DNA from: Trebouxia sp. TZW2008 | Lineage: Eukaryota > Chlorophyta > Trebouxiophyceae > Trebouxiales > Trebouxiaceae | Assembly (NCBI GenBank): GCA_002118135.1 | Contig: BDIU01000180.1 | Span: 62,001 to 126,000, forward strand | Direction of reading: 5' to 3' | Length of the DNA stretch: 64,000 nucleotides | Part shown: positions 1 through 11,400 of the stretch, piece after piece | Layout: every line of letters begins with the position of its first letter | Numbering within the stretch: the first letter of the stretch is position 1 | Program-made: the position numbers and the translations under genes | Notes under the pieces: model-generated | What the model was told of the DNA's origin: nothing | The model's database searches: none | The model's input: the letters and a program-made list of their open reading frames with translations, nothing else

Positions 1-42
1 GCATGCATGCATGCATTCACTCATTCACTCATTCATTCCATG
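1..42. repeat. simple repeat at window start
   Basis: A short run of CATG units followed by CATTCACT-like units. It is low-complexity DNA with no coding signal. Confidence 0.8.
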
Positions 43-189
43 TTGCACTGCACTCTCAAGCATGAGTAGAGATGGTTACGCTCAATCACAACTGCTTCAG
101 GATGAGACTTAAAGGTCACTTGGGCATGAGAGTCTCTGTGACACCACTCACACCCGCGCTCATGCATATGCCTCACAATTCTGCACCGA

Positions 190-236
190 GTAAGGTCATT
201 ACAGTGCTTGCTGCTGAGGCTGCTGCATCCGTGACA
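190..236 (+). repeat. dispersed repeat family D, copy 1
   Basis: This is one of four copies of a dispersed element with the core GCTGCTGAGGCTGCTGCA, usually preceded by GGTCATTACAGT-like sequence. The other copies are near 840-890, 1960-2010 bases into the PTH2 3' flank (41960-42010), and 54655-54705. Confidence 0.7.
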
Positions 237-299
237 AGCTGCACTCTGACTGAATCTTGTTCCAGCTTTGTGAGTCTGCTTCAGGTATGCAACACTGCT

Positions 300-462
300 C
301 TGTCAAGCATGAGATGATGATGCTCATTCACAACTGCTTCAGGTCAAGCAGTTCCTCACTGACAACAGAAGAAGACCTGACCTGCTTTCCAAAGCTTGCT
401 CGTCAATGCAATTTGTGGAGTCTGCTTTCAGATCACCAACGATGTAATGATAACTGTTTCAG
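300..462 (+). repeat. degenerate copy of the acceptor and start of the 463 exon
   Basis: The segment around 340-390 repeats the acceptor and exon start found at 450-500: a CTTCAG acceptor, then AAGCAGT-CCTCAC and ACAGAAGA-AGACCT blocks in the same order. A weaker trace lies at 60-120. The copy sits upstream of the exon actually used, as in the other genes of the window. Confidence 0.6.
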
Positions 463-714
463 GTGAAGCAGTCCCTCACCAACTACAGAAGACCTGGCCG
501 GGGACGAGACAGGGATCGCAAACAGGTGTTCAGGACGTTCTACCGGCGCAAATTCAGGGTGTATGGCCTGTTTGTCAAAGCAGCTTTGAAGTGGAAGAAG
601 ATCGCTGCCTGTCCAGATGCTTTTGAGCCACTGCAGCTTCCAACTGAGAGCAGCATGGACATAGACCAAAATGACACAGTCATGTTGCTTGATCAATACT
701 ATGCTCAAAATTGA
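463..714 (+). CDS. terminal exon of an unrecognised gene (3' part only)
   Basis: An open frame of 83 codons follows a TTTCAG acceptor and ends in TGA. I do not recognise the product. The piece is basic near its start (Arg/Lys-rich, with a GRGRDRDRK stretch), then aromatic and hydrophobic (FRTFYRRKF, YGLFVKAALKW), and ends in an acidic tail. The rest of the gene lies left of the window. The exon call rests on the acceptor, the open frame, the protein-like composition and the decayed acceptor copies upstream. It could be a C-terminal domain of a nuclear or RNA-associated protein, but this is not shown. Confidence 0.4.
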   Translation: MKQSLTNYRRPGRGRDRDRKQVFRTFYRRKFRVYGLFVKAALKWKKIAACPDAFEPLQLPTESSMDIDQNDTVMLLDQYYAQN

Positions 715-1154
715 GCTGCATACTGCGCTTGCTCAGACTACCTTGATGAGTTTGTTTGACAGTTTGACAGTGTTATGCAATTGTTTGCGGTGCTGTCAAA
801 GAATAGGTGCGCGCAGCAGCAGTTTAAGCTTGAGCTTCCTGGGTATAATCATTACAGTGATTGCTGCTGAGGCTGCTGCACCTGTATGAACCTGGAAAAT
901 GGACTGAACCTGTGCTATAAGTTGCCCGACCACAAATGCTGAGCATCAAGCTAAGTCACCGTTTTGAACCACAGCTAGTCCCAACTTAGAACCAATCATA
1001 AACGCACAAGACGAAGGGCTATAGGCTGGCCCCTTACAGGTCAAATTTCCTGCTGGTTGTTGCTTTTGAAGCATCAATCCTGGGCTGCTTCTATAGCCAC
1101 AGGCTCCTATTATGATGCCTATCAGCATAAGTTTTGCTTTTTCTTCTTTCATTT
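715..1154. other. convergent intergenic stretch with family D repeat
   Basis: This is the gap between the stop of the 463 exon and the stop of the minus-strand HAD gene. It contains family D copy 2 at about 840-890. Nothing else was recognised, and it presumably holds the two 3' UTRs. Confidence 0.6.
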
Positions 1155-4100
1155 TTAGGCCATAGCTTGTAGATCCAGCTCCACATCTTTGTTGAGTCTA
1201 TCATCAAACAGCTCCTTGCTGTGAAGCAGCCCCTCAATACTGACAGGATGGTCTGCTGTATCAAGATTGGCTACAATGAGCTCTGCCCCCTTGAAGCCTT
1301 GTGTAAGGGATGAATTCGTGTATGTGATGATACACCGCATGCCAGCACCCACAGCAGCCTGCATGAGCAGCAACAGGAAGCCTCAGTGGTGTTGACTCTG
1401 AGGGGGGCGACTTCGTGTAAGTAATGATGCAAAGCATGCCAGCATTCACATCGTCCTACAGCAACAGCAGCAGGAAGCCTGGGTCACGTTGACTGCAAAA
1501 AAGCCCGAATTTGTATAAGCAGAAGGTTATCACCTGCAATCCAATGGCAGCTTCTATGACCAGGCACTCATTGGGCTGTTTGCATGGTCCGTGTACAGTC
1601 AAGCAGAAAGTGATTACCTGCAGCCCAATTGCACTATCTTCTATGACCAGGCACTCGCTGGGCTGCACTCCTAGCTGCTCTGCTGCCAAAGTGTAGATTG
1701 AGGGGTCTGGCTTCTTAGCTGGCACATCATCCCCTGCCAGGAAGCTATCAAGTGCCTGCATGTAGCAGCAACCAGTGAAAGAAGGGGAGTCAATTTACAC
1801 GCTTGAGCCAGCCAACAATGCTGATCGCTTGTGCCACATCATGACAAGGAATATTTGTCGATGTGTGCACTGCTTACTAAGAGCGTCCTCAGCCATGGAC
1901 ACAGGCTGCACTACATACACATGCATACAAGGTGCCGGAGCAGGGTGCTCTGTACCTGAAAGCGCTCTTCACCCAGTAGGCTCTTGACAACATGTACGAC
2001 GCTGCTCTTGGAGGCTGAAAAGTGCCTTGCACTGCTTACTTTGAGCGTCGTCAGCAATGGACACAGGCTGCATTACGTACACACGCACACGTGGTGTTGG
2101 AGCAGGGTGCTCTATACCTCAAAGCGCTCTGCACCCAGCAGGCTCTTGACAACATGGATGACGCTGCTCTTGGTGGCTGCACTGCACACTGCCAGCTTGA
2201 TGCCAGCCTGCCGTGCTTCATCCATCAACCTCATGATGCCCGGCCTTGCCTCTGCATCACTGCCTGCAGCCCATGAACAGCGATCGTGTTGAACTCATGC
2301 AAAGTGGCATGAGTTAGGCACTGCCAGCTTGATGCCGACCTGCCGTGCTTCGTCCATCAATTTCACGATGCCAGGCGTTGCCTCTGCATTGCTGCCTGCA
2401 GCCCACAAATAACATATGTGTAAGACAGAGGTCAGACATGATCAGTCAGCAGTCAAGCGACTGAACAGCATTGGCGAGATGAATCTGTTAACTGCATGAT
2501 GTCCGACCTTGCCTCTGCTTCACTGCCTGCAGCACATGAACAGCAAACATAAACAGCATCCACAACAGATTGGCGATGTCCATCCACCAGCCGCATGATG
2601 CCAGGCCTTACTTCTGCATCACTGCCTGCAGACCATCAACAGGAATCACTTGACTGACCACTTGAGGACTGTATACGGCTGAACCACATTCTGTCATCTG
2701 GGTCCAGCTTGATGCTGGCGTGCTGGGCTTCAGCCGTCAGTCTCTTGGTGCCAGGCCTTGCCTCTGCATCGCTGCCTGCAGCCCAAGGACATCAAACATG
2801 AACAGCATCCACGCTGGATTTCCATCAGACAGTGGTCAAATCAAGCCAGTCAGCAATGAGCAGAATGGTCAGAAAGCAATGATCAGGTGCACTCATCAGC
2901 TTCGCGATGCCAAATTCTGCCCACGTTCAAACACTGCATCACATGGAGATCAATCAGTAGGGATTGGCCAGATGCATCCTCCAACCGCATGATGCTGGAC
3001 CTTGCCTCTACATCACTGCCTGCAGCCCACAAACAGCACCCATATCAAAGTAGAACCAGTCAGCCAAGTCAACAAAAGCACCAAAAGGGGCTGGTCAGAC
3101 GCATGCATCAGGTTGAAGTCTATGCAAAGTCCATCTGCAGTGCTTCTGAGAGCAAAATTGAAAGTTGGGTCACAGCAATGAGCATTTTTGGGTACGACTT
3201 GACTGAACACAGGAACAAGCTCATAGTCCAACACATGGGCTGAAGAGCTAAAGTCGCATATAGAACTGTCAGGCATACACCCAAAGACACTGTACAACTG
3301 TGTACAAAGGTGTCTCCACCCTTCATGATCAGTATGGAATTTTCAGGTTAGCACCGGAACAAACTGGTTGGAGACAGTTGGTTGCTTCAGTGCGCACGTA
3401 GCTGAGCCTGCTGAGCCTGTTCTAGCACGCATTTTGCATGAACGAATCAACGAACGACTAAACGGATGTAAGACTTACCTATGATCTCCTGGTACTTGGC
3501 TGACTTCCACTCTTGCAGAGCATCAATTAGCTGCCCCTGCTGCTGCTCTGTCTGAGGCGCCTCACTGAACATTGTTGAGGTTGGCCACCCAAACTCACCT
3601 GCAGCTGACAGTAATGTTATATAAGTACTACGCTCGAATCAATCATGCTCTTCTGACTGGGTCGCCTCACTGAACGTGGAGGTCCGCTATCCAAACTTGC
3701 CTGCAACCAACAGTGATGATAACAGTCAGTACGACACTTACAACCGTAATGCTCTTCTGACTCAGGCGCCTCACTGTACATCGGTGAGGTTGGCCAACCC
3801 AAAATTGCCTGCAGTCAACAGTTACATTACAAGCTGTAACTGTGGAGCCATGAAGTAACTTCTCTTCGTAGAGAAAAACCATGTAAGGCAATTCTCAATG
3901 CAGGTGAACGCAATTTGACCCCAAGCACTGCATTCTGTCTGCAGTGGTACCTCTGAGTAAGGACAATTTGATCCAAAGCAGTTTGCTTGGGAACCAAAGC
4001 AGTCATTACATGGGGAAGTCATTGTAGTAGGTGACACGTTTCAGCAGCGGTGCTAGGTACGTGTGTCACACAGATCCTGTCCTGCCAGGCTGGCTTGTGA

Positions 4101-5129
4101 TGACCAGCTTCAGGACAAGGGAAGATATTCAACAATGCCACACTCTATACATTTGAGTGGGATGAGAGCACTCAGTTCCAGCTGAGATTCATTGAGATTG
4201 ATGCAACACATATCGACTTGATGAGCGTGAGGCAAAGCAAGCAAGGTCCTGTTTTTGTGCACATGAGCAGTGCTCGGCAATCACTTAGTCAATGTATGCA
4301 TCTTGCATGTCTTGTCATTTCATGCGGCAGGGGCAACCTGTGGTAAATGCAGCATGCTATGATGTTTGAGCATCTAAGCAGTGGTGATGCAGTCAGCAGT
4401 GACCCTTCACCATGGATGCAATGCAGCGTTGTAAAATTTTAACAAATGTGAAAAGGTCAACTAAGGTATGAGATTATTGATCCTCGATCACGTGCCACAT
4501 GGGTTCATCCAAGCACAGTCCACAATGACTACAATGCAGCATTACCAAAGAACCATCGCATCTTGGCCTTGCCGCCACCAACCTTATTCTGCAGGTCATC
4601 ATAGAACTCTTCTGACCATTTGATGGGTTCCTGCTGATTTCCTGTGCGTGCCCTAAAGTGGGCAAATGCTGCATTGTATGCTTCCCTGTGTATATCCTCA
4701 GATTCCACTATCACACCTGCAGTGTACTTTGGCTTATCAATATACATAAGCAGGAGCCAAATATGTGCATGATCAGGCAGACGTAAAGCACAAGTTGCAC
4801 AGCAGAATACCGTCACAGTCAAGTATCAATGCTTTGAGCTGAGCCCCGTGAGCGGCAGCAGCAGCACAAGTGATGCTGCGGGAGCTTGCATGCGTTTGCT
4901 GCAAATGTAGGCGCCGCTTGTCTAAGCTGCATAGCAGGCACGGGTGAGGATCGCGCAGCAGGCACAGTCGGGCAGGGATGAGTCTGCAACGTCTATGAGG
5001 CCGCACTTGTTGATGGCTCTTGCACATTGCAGCGCACTGCGCTCTGTACCACGGACAAGAGGTGCGCGGCGACACCTGTGCCCAGCAAGACGAGCACTGA
5101 AAGCTTTTACGCTGGACGAGAGCTTGCAC
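1155..5129 (-). CDS. CbbY-like HAD-superfamily hydrolase, probably plastid-targeted
   Basis: The protein is a haloacid dehalogenase-fold phosphatase like plant At4g39970/CbbY-like proteins, which hydrolyse sugar phosphates. Minus-strand exons are 5129-4811, 4716-4546, 3598-3479, 2263-2118, 1755-1618 and 1358-1155, giving 365 residues with all splice phases agreeing. Motif I is LILDCDGVIVES, with the D-x-D split over the first intron. It is followed by VGGGKAKMRW, a GWPTSTMF segment, RPGIMRLMDEAR and motif II (CSAATKSS). Motif III/IV is KKPDPSIY with VIEDSAIGLQ. The first roughly 90 residues are rich in Arg, Ser, Cys and Ala and have few acidic residues, as in a transit peptide. The gene is divergent from WDR75. 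Its introns hold many decayed copies of exons 3 to 6. The substrate is inferred from the family only. Confidence 0.93.
1385..1600 (-). repeat. intronic copies of HAD exon 6 start and exon 5 end
   Basis: Bases 1385-1455 repeat the start of exon 6 and read GMLCIITYTK against GMRCIITYTN in the real exon. Bases 1519-1600 repeat the end and donor of exon 5 and read CLVIEAAIGLQ against CLVIEDSAIGLQ. The acceptor-side copy lies before exon 6 and the donor-side copy lies after exon 5 in transcription order. Confidence 0.85.
1866..2019 (-). repeat. tandem copy of HAD exon 4 end with donor
   Basis: About 155 bases here align with 2024-2177, which spans the last third of exon 4, its donor and the start of the intron. 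The matched blocks include CTCTTGACAACATG and GGACACAGGCTGCA. The copy lies downstream of the functional donor in transcription order. Confidence 0.88.
2305..3025 (-). repeat. five or six decayed copies of HAD exon 4 acceptor and start
   Basis: Copies lie near 2305-2400, 2495-2535, 2580-2635, 2700-2785, 2880-2935 and 2970-3025. Each reads on the minus strand as CTGCAG followed by a version of GS(D/N)AEA-PGI-RLMDEA. The nearest one (2305-2400) still reads NAEATPGIVKLMDEARQVGIKLAV. All lie upstream of the functional exon in transcription order. Confidence 0.88.
3345..3440 (+). repeat. dispersed repeat family A, copy
   Basis: The copy contains TTCAGGTTAGCAC, then GGAGACAGTTGGTTGCT, then GCCTGCTGAGCCTGTTCTAGCA. 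The same blocks in the same order occur near 15430-15530 and 60485-60600. Confidence 0.75.
3651..3825 (-). repeat. two decayed copies of HAD exon 3 acceptor and start
   Basis: Copies at 3651-3715 and 3757-3825 repeat 3547-3610, with GCGCCTCACTG, GAGGTTGGCCA and ACCTGCAG-like blocks. They lie in the intron before exon 3 in transcription order. Confidence 0.82.
3853..4024. mobile_element. MITE-like element (CAGT family)
   Basis: A roughly 170-base element starts AAGTAACTTCTCTTCGTA and ends with the inverted version of this sequence (ACATGGGGAAGTCATTG). Internal blocks (CACTGCATTCTG, GTGGTACCTCTGAGTAAGGACAATTTG, GGGAACCAAAGCAGTCATTACA) match the copy at 6031-6208. It is non-coding. It lies in an intron of the HAD gene. 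Confidence 0.75.
4040..4100 (+). repeat. dispersed repeat family C, diverged copy
   Basis: Reads GTGCTAGGTACGTGTGTCAC, then CCTGTCCTGCCAGGCTGGCTTG. It corresponds to the family C core found at 17345-17465, 21250-21355 and 54010-54120. Confidence 0.65.
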
Positions 5130-5413
5130 GTGTCGAGCGTGGTCAGGCTAGGGGGAAGGCCTTGCACAAAGCTCATTTCGGCTACGCGCGAGCTGAAGTT
5201 GCTGCACGCAAAGTGTGTTCACAATCAAGATGGCGAACGAGGTCCGGTGCTGTACGCTCAGTTTCAAACGCTTTGTCCTATCGGAACAGCGTTTCGAAGC
5301 GTTACTTCTTGTTAGTCATGTTAGTCATCGCCGCAAAGCAGTCGAGTCTGCAGTTGCCTAGTTGCCTGCTTGCGCTAGCGCTGCAGGCTTTGCGTGCACA
5401 GCCGTTTGCTGAG
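5130..5413. promoter_or_regulatory. shared 5' region of the HAD and WDR75 genes
   Basis: A 284-base GC-rich gap separates the divergent start codons. It must hold both 5' UTRs and the promoters, or one bidirectional promoter. I see no clear TATA box. Confidence 0.6.
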
Positions 5414-8400
5414 ATGGTCAGCGGCGGCGGAGCGCTGAGCAACAGCGCCTCGGTCTTGAGTGCAGATGGCAAGTTAGTGTTAGTGGCTGCGTCTGCCAGT
5501 GTTAAGCTGCACAGCGCAGTCACAGCGGAAACGGTTCAGACTCTCGACGGGCACACACAGGACGTCACCGCTATCGTTCTCGATGACTCAAACCAGGAAC
5601 AGGTGAATTTCATGCGCGTTCTCCCAGCCTGTGTCGCACAATTGAGTTGCCTGGCTAGAACAAAAGGCTTCAGCTGATTTGCTGAAACGCCAAAGGTCGA
5701 CGGCACAACTTACTACCCTCAGGTTTTCACTGCGTCACTGGACGGGACAGTCAAGCAATGGAACTACGTCACAGGGCAGCTATTGCGCACCATGACAGTT
5801 GGGGACCCCATAAAAAGCATGGTGGGCCTGCCTCTGACGCTTGCTGAGTGCTTGCTATGCAGAGTTTTATATCATAGCAAGATACACAGGGTAACATTCC
5901 ATGTACAAATGTGTCGTGTGATGCAGGTCATCCCAGCAGCAGGAAACTATGCATACTTACAGTGTGACTGGCAAGCACAGAAGGCTGGAAAGGTCCGTTC
6001 AAAGATCATTGCTTTTTGCTGCTGCATGTACAGTAACTTCTCCTTGTAGGCAGGCACACTCATCAAAGCCACATTTTTGATGTAATGAAAAAATAGAAAT
6101 GGGAACCAAACACTGCATTCTGACTGCATGGCACCTTTCAGTAAGGACAATTTGACATAAGACCTTGTTCTTAGGGACCAAAGCAGTCATTACAAAGAGG
6201 AGTCACTGTATAAAGTCAGCAGCCTCCCAATGGTTCTGTACTGCAGCTTCCAAGGCCCAACATCTCACGTCGTTTTGATTTTGCTGCAGATGCTATTCCT
6301 GGACCTGTCAAGTGGGACCCTTGCCACATATAGCTTGAGACTGCACTCGCCATCTAAGTATGCGGTAAGTCAGACTGCATATTGCTGCTGCAGCAGCTTT
6401 GGATGGTAGTTTCTTTGGATGCAGCAGGATGCAAGCTGCAGCATGCAAAGACTGGGCTTCAAGTGCTATCATGCTGGACAACCCATCTGCATTGAACTTT
6501 GTGAGTGAATCACCAATCTCTCCAATTCAGTGGTTGACACTCTGAAATACTGGCATACTGCGTATTAGGCATTGCACATTTGCAACTTGCACTGCATCTC
6601 AGGAATGCATACTGTCAATTACTATGTGTTGCGCAGTACGTACTGTGTGTTGAGAATCATACATGGTCTTTTAGTGTTTCTTGGGCTGTGCAGGTCAGTC
6701 AGTCAGGACGCTTTGTGGCAACATTCTTCAAGCATACAGTGTTTGTGTACTCCACACAGCGGCCTGCAATGCAGCCTTTGAAGCTATACCACACCAGGCT
6801 TATAACGGTCAGTAACTTGCGCCCGATTGGTCTTACGGTCTGCTTCTCATGACTTGTCTACACCATGCCATATTTGCAATGTTGAAAATTTGGTTCACGC
6901 ATTCAGATCTTATGTTGTGAATGTTGTGCAGCGGAGTCAGCAGCAAGCTCACTTATTCTGCATGCAGCAAAAGCGAAGATTTCTGTTTCTGAAATGATTC
7001 AGATTCTGCACCAAACGTGCAACTTTGAGTTTTTGGAATGAACCAGAGTCTGCACCATCGTTTACCTGTAAGCCTGAGTGACTGCACTTCTGCATGCAGT
7101 GTGTGGCTATTGACCCAAATGAAGAAAGGATTGCAGCAGGGGACACATCAGGGCGTATCCTAATTTGGACAGCCTTCAAAGACAAAGTGCCCCAGCTGCA
7201 GAAACCCAGGCCACAGCCCGCCACAGCTGCACAAGCATCTGCCACAGCTGCATCAGCCACTGCCACTCAAACTGCCATACAGCGACCACCGCAGGACTCA
7301 GACAGCGACACTGACAGCTCAGACAGTCAAGATGATGCTGATGCACCTGCACAGGCTGCTGCAGCAGCCAGGGCTCAAGACAGTGCTGCACAAAACACAA
7401 CCGCAGCAGCTAAAGCGCGAGACAGCGCCGCACAAGACACAACCAAAGCAGCTAAAGTGCGAGAGAGCGCAGCACAAGGCACAGCCACAGCAGCACTTGG
7501 CAATCAGCATTTAGTTGGACAGGGACAGTCAGCAGCTGGACACCATAGAACAGTAGTGCAGTCTCAACAGGGCATGGATGAAAGATTTGCCCGGATGCAG
7601 AACTCCACAGAAAGGGTGCCGCTGACAACAGTGCACTGGCATGCTCATCCTGTTGCTTCCCTGTGCTTCAGTGCTGACGGCACAATGCTGCTCTCTGGTG
7701 GTGAAGAAGCTGTCCTGGTGAGCCACATTGTCGGGTTTTGCCTCTGATACTCAATCTTTGTGCTCATCCTGTTGCGTCCCTCTGCTTCAATGCTGACAGC
7801 ACCCTGCTGCTGTCTGGTGGCAAAGAAGCTGTCCTGGTGAGCCAAGCTACCTGTGAGCTTGATGTCAACATTTGTCCACATATTGATGCTTTACTGCTGA
7901 CGGCACAATGCTGCTGTCTGGAGGATGCTGGTGGGCCAAATCACCTGTTATTTTCTTGCTAAATCTTTTGTGTGAACACTGGTCAGTTCCAGGCTCTGCC
8001 AAAACACGACTGCGTTTGCAACATATGGTCATTCTGTGATGCCCAAAGGTCTTTGCCTTTAATGCAGCTCATGTTGAGGCTTGCAACATTTGCTGTACGA
8101 CTTCAGAATGCTGCTATACAGCACGCATGCTTGAGCATATCCTACAGCCAGTAGACAGGGCTTTGGGCTCAATGCCAGCATCTTGAGTGTTTGTGCTGGT
8201 GTTGTAAGAGAGTTGGCAACTGGACAGCGGGCAGCAAAGCATTCTGATCCGCCTGGGGCACCAGCATTGTTGATGACATTTTTGACTTGTTGTTGTTGTC
8301 ACAAAATTAGTTGTTTTCACAGGTGATTTGGCAGTTAGAGACTGGGCAGAGGACCTTCTTGCCCCGCCTGGGAGGTGCTTTGCTGGCTATATCCCGCTCC

Positions 8401-11400
8401 AGGGTTGACTCAGCCTGCTTCGTCATCACACAAGCTGACAACACTGTCCGTGTGGTAAGCCAGCTAGTATGCTCATGCTGTGTGTACTTGATACTCTATC
8501 TTATGGAATTGATGTGTCATGGATTGGCTTGCTACACCATCACACAAGCTGATGCAATGTGGTCAACTGACCATTCCACTCATGCTGCATGCAGTTCATG
8601 TGACCAGTTGCTGGCCTGCTGGTGCGTCACTCAAGCTGACAACACTGAAACGACTGCTGACTGAGATCTTTGTACTGTAGGTGAACACAGCAACAATGAA
8701 GGTGGAGGTGTCAATTCATGGTATGAGGGCAGCGCCCCGCAGCGTGCCTGCTATGCAGTCAGCCGCAGCTGCTGTGCTGGTGCCCGGCAGTAGTGAACTG
8801 GTGCTGCCCACCGACAACTCGATGCTGCAGTTCTGGGATGCAGCAAGAGACACTCATGTGGACAAACTTCAGGTAAGGCATAGAAGGAGCTGGTTGTGAG
8901 CATGAGTCTATCAGGCTTATGACTGTGAAAGTCCCTGGCAGCAGTGAACTGGTGCTGCCTACCGGCAAATCCATGCTGCAGCTCTGGGATGCAGCAAGAA
9001 ACGGGCATGTGGACAAACTTCAGGTGAGATGGCATTGACAGATTCCACTTGCCTGCATGCTTGTCACAGCGAAAGGCGTCGTCTTTCAGCCGTGTTTGTA
9101 TTGGGTGCTTGAGCTGCCTCCTGAAGAAATGCAGCAAACTCAAACCCTCAGAGACAGATCAACGCTTGAAGCACAGTTGAGTCACTGATCTGCAGAGTTG
9201 TGAAGCTCATCAGTAATGTGAATAGAGCAGCACCCATCAGAGCTCAATGCTTCTACTTTTGCATAAGGCCATCAGTGCAGTGTCAACACATTTCCCAGCA
9301 ACATATTTTCCAGACTTTAAGCCTCTGTGGTGTCCATGGCTTGTTCACAACTTGTATGCCATGTGTTCTGCTGTGGACTTTGCCTTCACTGCCGTTTGAA
9401 TGTTGTCCCAAAGATGTTTCTGATATTTGATAATCCAGACCAGCATCACCAACGCAAGATGTGTCTGTGCAGGTAGCACCTAGGAACACAGTCAGTCTGA
9501 CTCAGCAGGATCATGAGCTGCAAGGCGGAGTGTATGGCACCCCCCTGGAGCCGCATGTGGCTCATGTGGCCTTTAGTCATGATGGATCAGTCATGGCCAC
9601 CGTGGACGTGAGACCCAATGCTGGTAGCCTCGGCAGCGATGAAACATCCCTCAGGTTCTGGGACAGAGGGGCAGGAGGCGTCACAGCTGGGGCAGATGTG
9701 GAACAGCCCTTCTACACCACCAACACCTTCATTGATGACCCACACAGGTAATTCGTTCGATGGTGGTTGTACTATTAGTATCAATAATTATGACATTTAT
9801 CAATTTGATAGTGATAGCATTCAATTATAATACTTGCAACACTAGCAATAGTCATGGTAAGTCTTGACAGGAACAAACAATAACAATGATCATGGTGATA
9901 GAGTGATGACAGTTATGATGATGGTCATGATGATGCAAATTCATGTTACATCCCCTGTGATCAGCTCATCCTCACATGTTACTCATTGATGCCACAAGCT
10001 GACTAATGCTTTGGCAGCACTCTGGCATGAATGTACTTGAGGGTATGAATATTCAAGATGCAGTGCAAACTTAGAAATACACGATCTGTCAGTGTCAATA
10101 CATAATACGCAATATGCAAGTATGTAAAGCGTCCATCACTGAATACAAGAGCGTGATAACTCACTGGCGAAAAGTATATGTATCGCTTTGCAGAGGCGGG
10201 AGCATCACCAGTGTAGCATATCACCCCAGCCAGCACCTAGTGGCCACCACCAGCACCAGCGGGGACTTCAAGCTATGGGTCAGACAAAACCCTGGCAGCA
10301 AAGGAAACCCTGCACACTGGCGCTGCCAGTCCGTCAGCAACTACACTGGTACAGAAGCTCTCTGCCGCTTGCTTGCTGGTAGCCTACACTGGGCTACTAC
10401 ATTGCCTGAATGACAGTGTCGTACATGTCAGTTTTGTGCAGCACAAAGGCTAGATGTTTGCCCAGTCAATACTCTCTATAACAATTGCTTCTGTTCACAA
10501 GAGAAAATGTCCGTATAGCCAGCTGTCCTCGCTCAGAGGTACGACTGCAGTCAAAATGCAATGATTGATTCCCAACTGCCTTGTCCTGAATGGTAATTTT
10601 TTCATTCACTCATTTATCCACTCATTGATATTAAGCGCATGCTACACAAGCTCAGCAGGCCCGGCTAGGTATGTACTGGAGCAGTGAACTGTCGATGATC
10701 AGTTCAGTCCTGTGCTGACCACAAACAATTTGTATACAGCAGAGCATGGCAGGCGCAGGGGACATGATAGCACACTGGGCAGAATATGTTCTGCACGTGG
10801 GTCACTCTCAGGCATGATAGTGGCGCACGTGCAAGAAGCATTCTCCCATTGAGCAATTGTCAGCTTTGCTGTGCAGTAGCCTCGCAGCTTCGTTTTCAGC
10901 TGACACTGATGCATGCCTGAAAAGTGTCAGCTGCTGCTTCAATCAAAGGCTTGTATACCGCATGTGACACAGCCTGGTGGCTGCCACACAATGACTTGCT
11001 GTGCAACTCAGCCGCAAGTTGACTGGCATTGGCTGATGCTCACCACTGATTGGATTGTGCACTTGCTACTTCTTGGTCATCCAGCACTTGTTTGACTTGC
11101 AAATTTGGCTGAGGGCGGAACATGCGCTTGCAAATGAAGGCTGAGGCATGTGCATGACTGGAGACAATTGCTTCCTCCAGTATGTACCTGGCTGGGCCTG
11201 CTGAGCCTGTCTAGCATGCATCACATGTGCTATGGAAGTTTGACTGAGGGTTGTGCATGTGCTTGCAGGGGAGCCCCTGACTGCAGCAGCTTTCAGCAGT
11301 GATGGCAGCCTACTAGCCGTGGCAGCACAGGACCTGGTCACTCTCTGGGAGCCCACCACCAACAGCATGCTCACCAGCCTCACAGCCCCAGCAGGCGACC

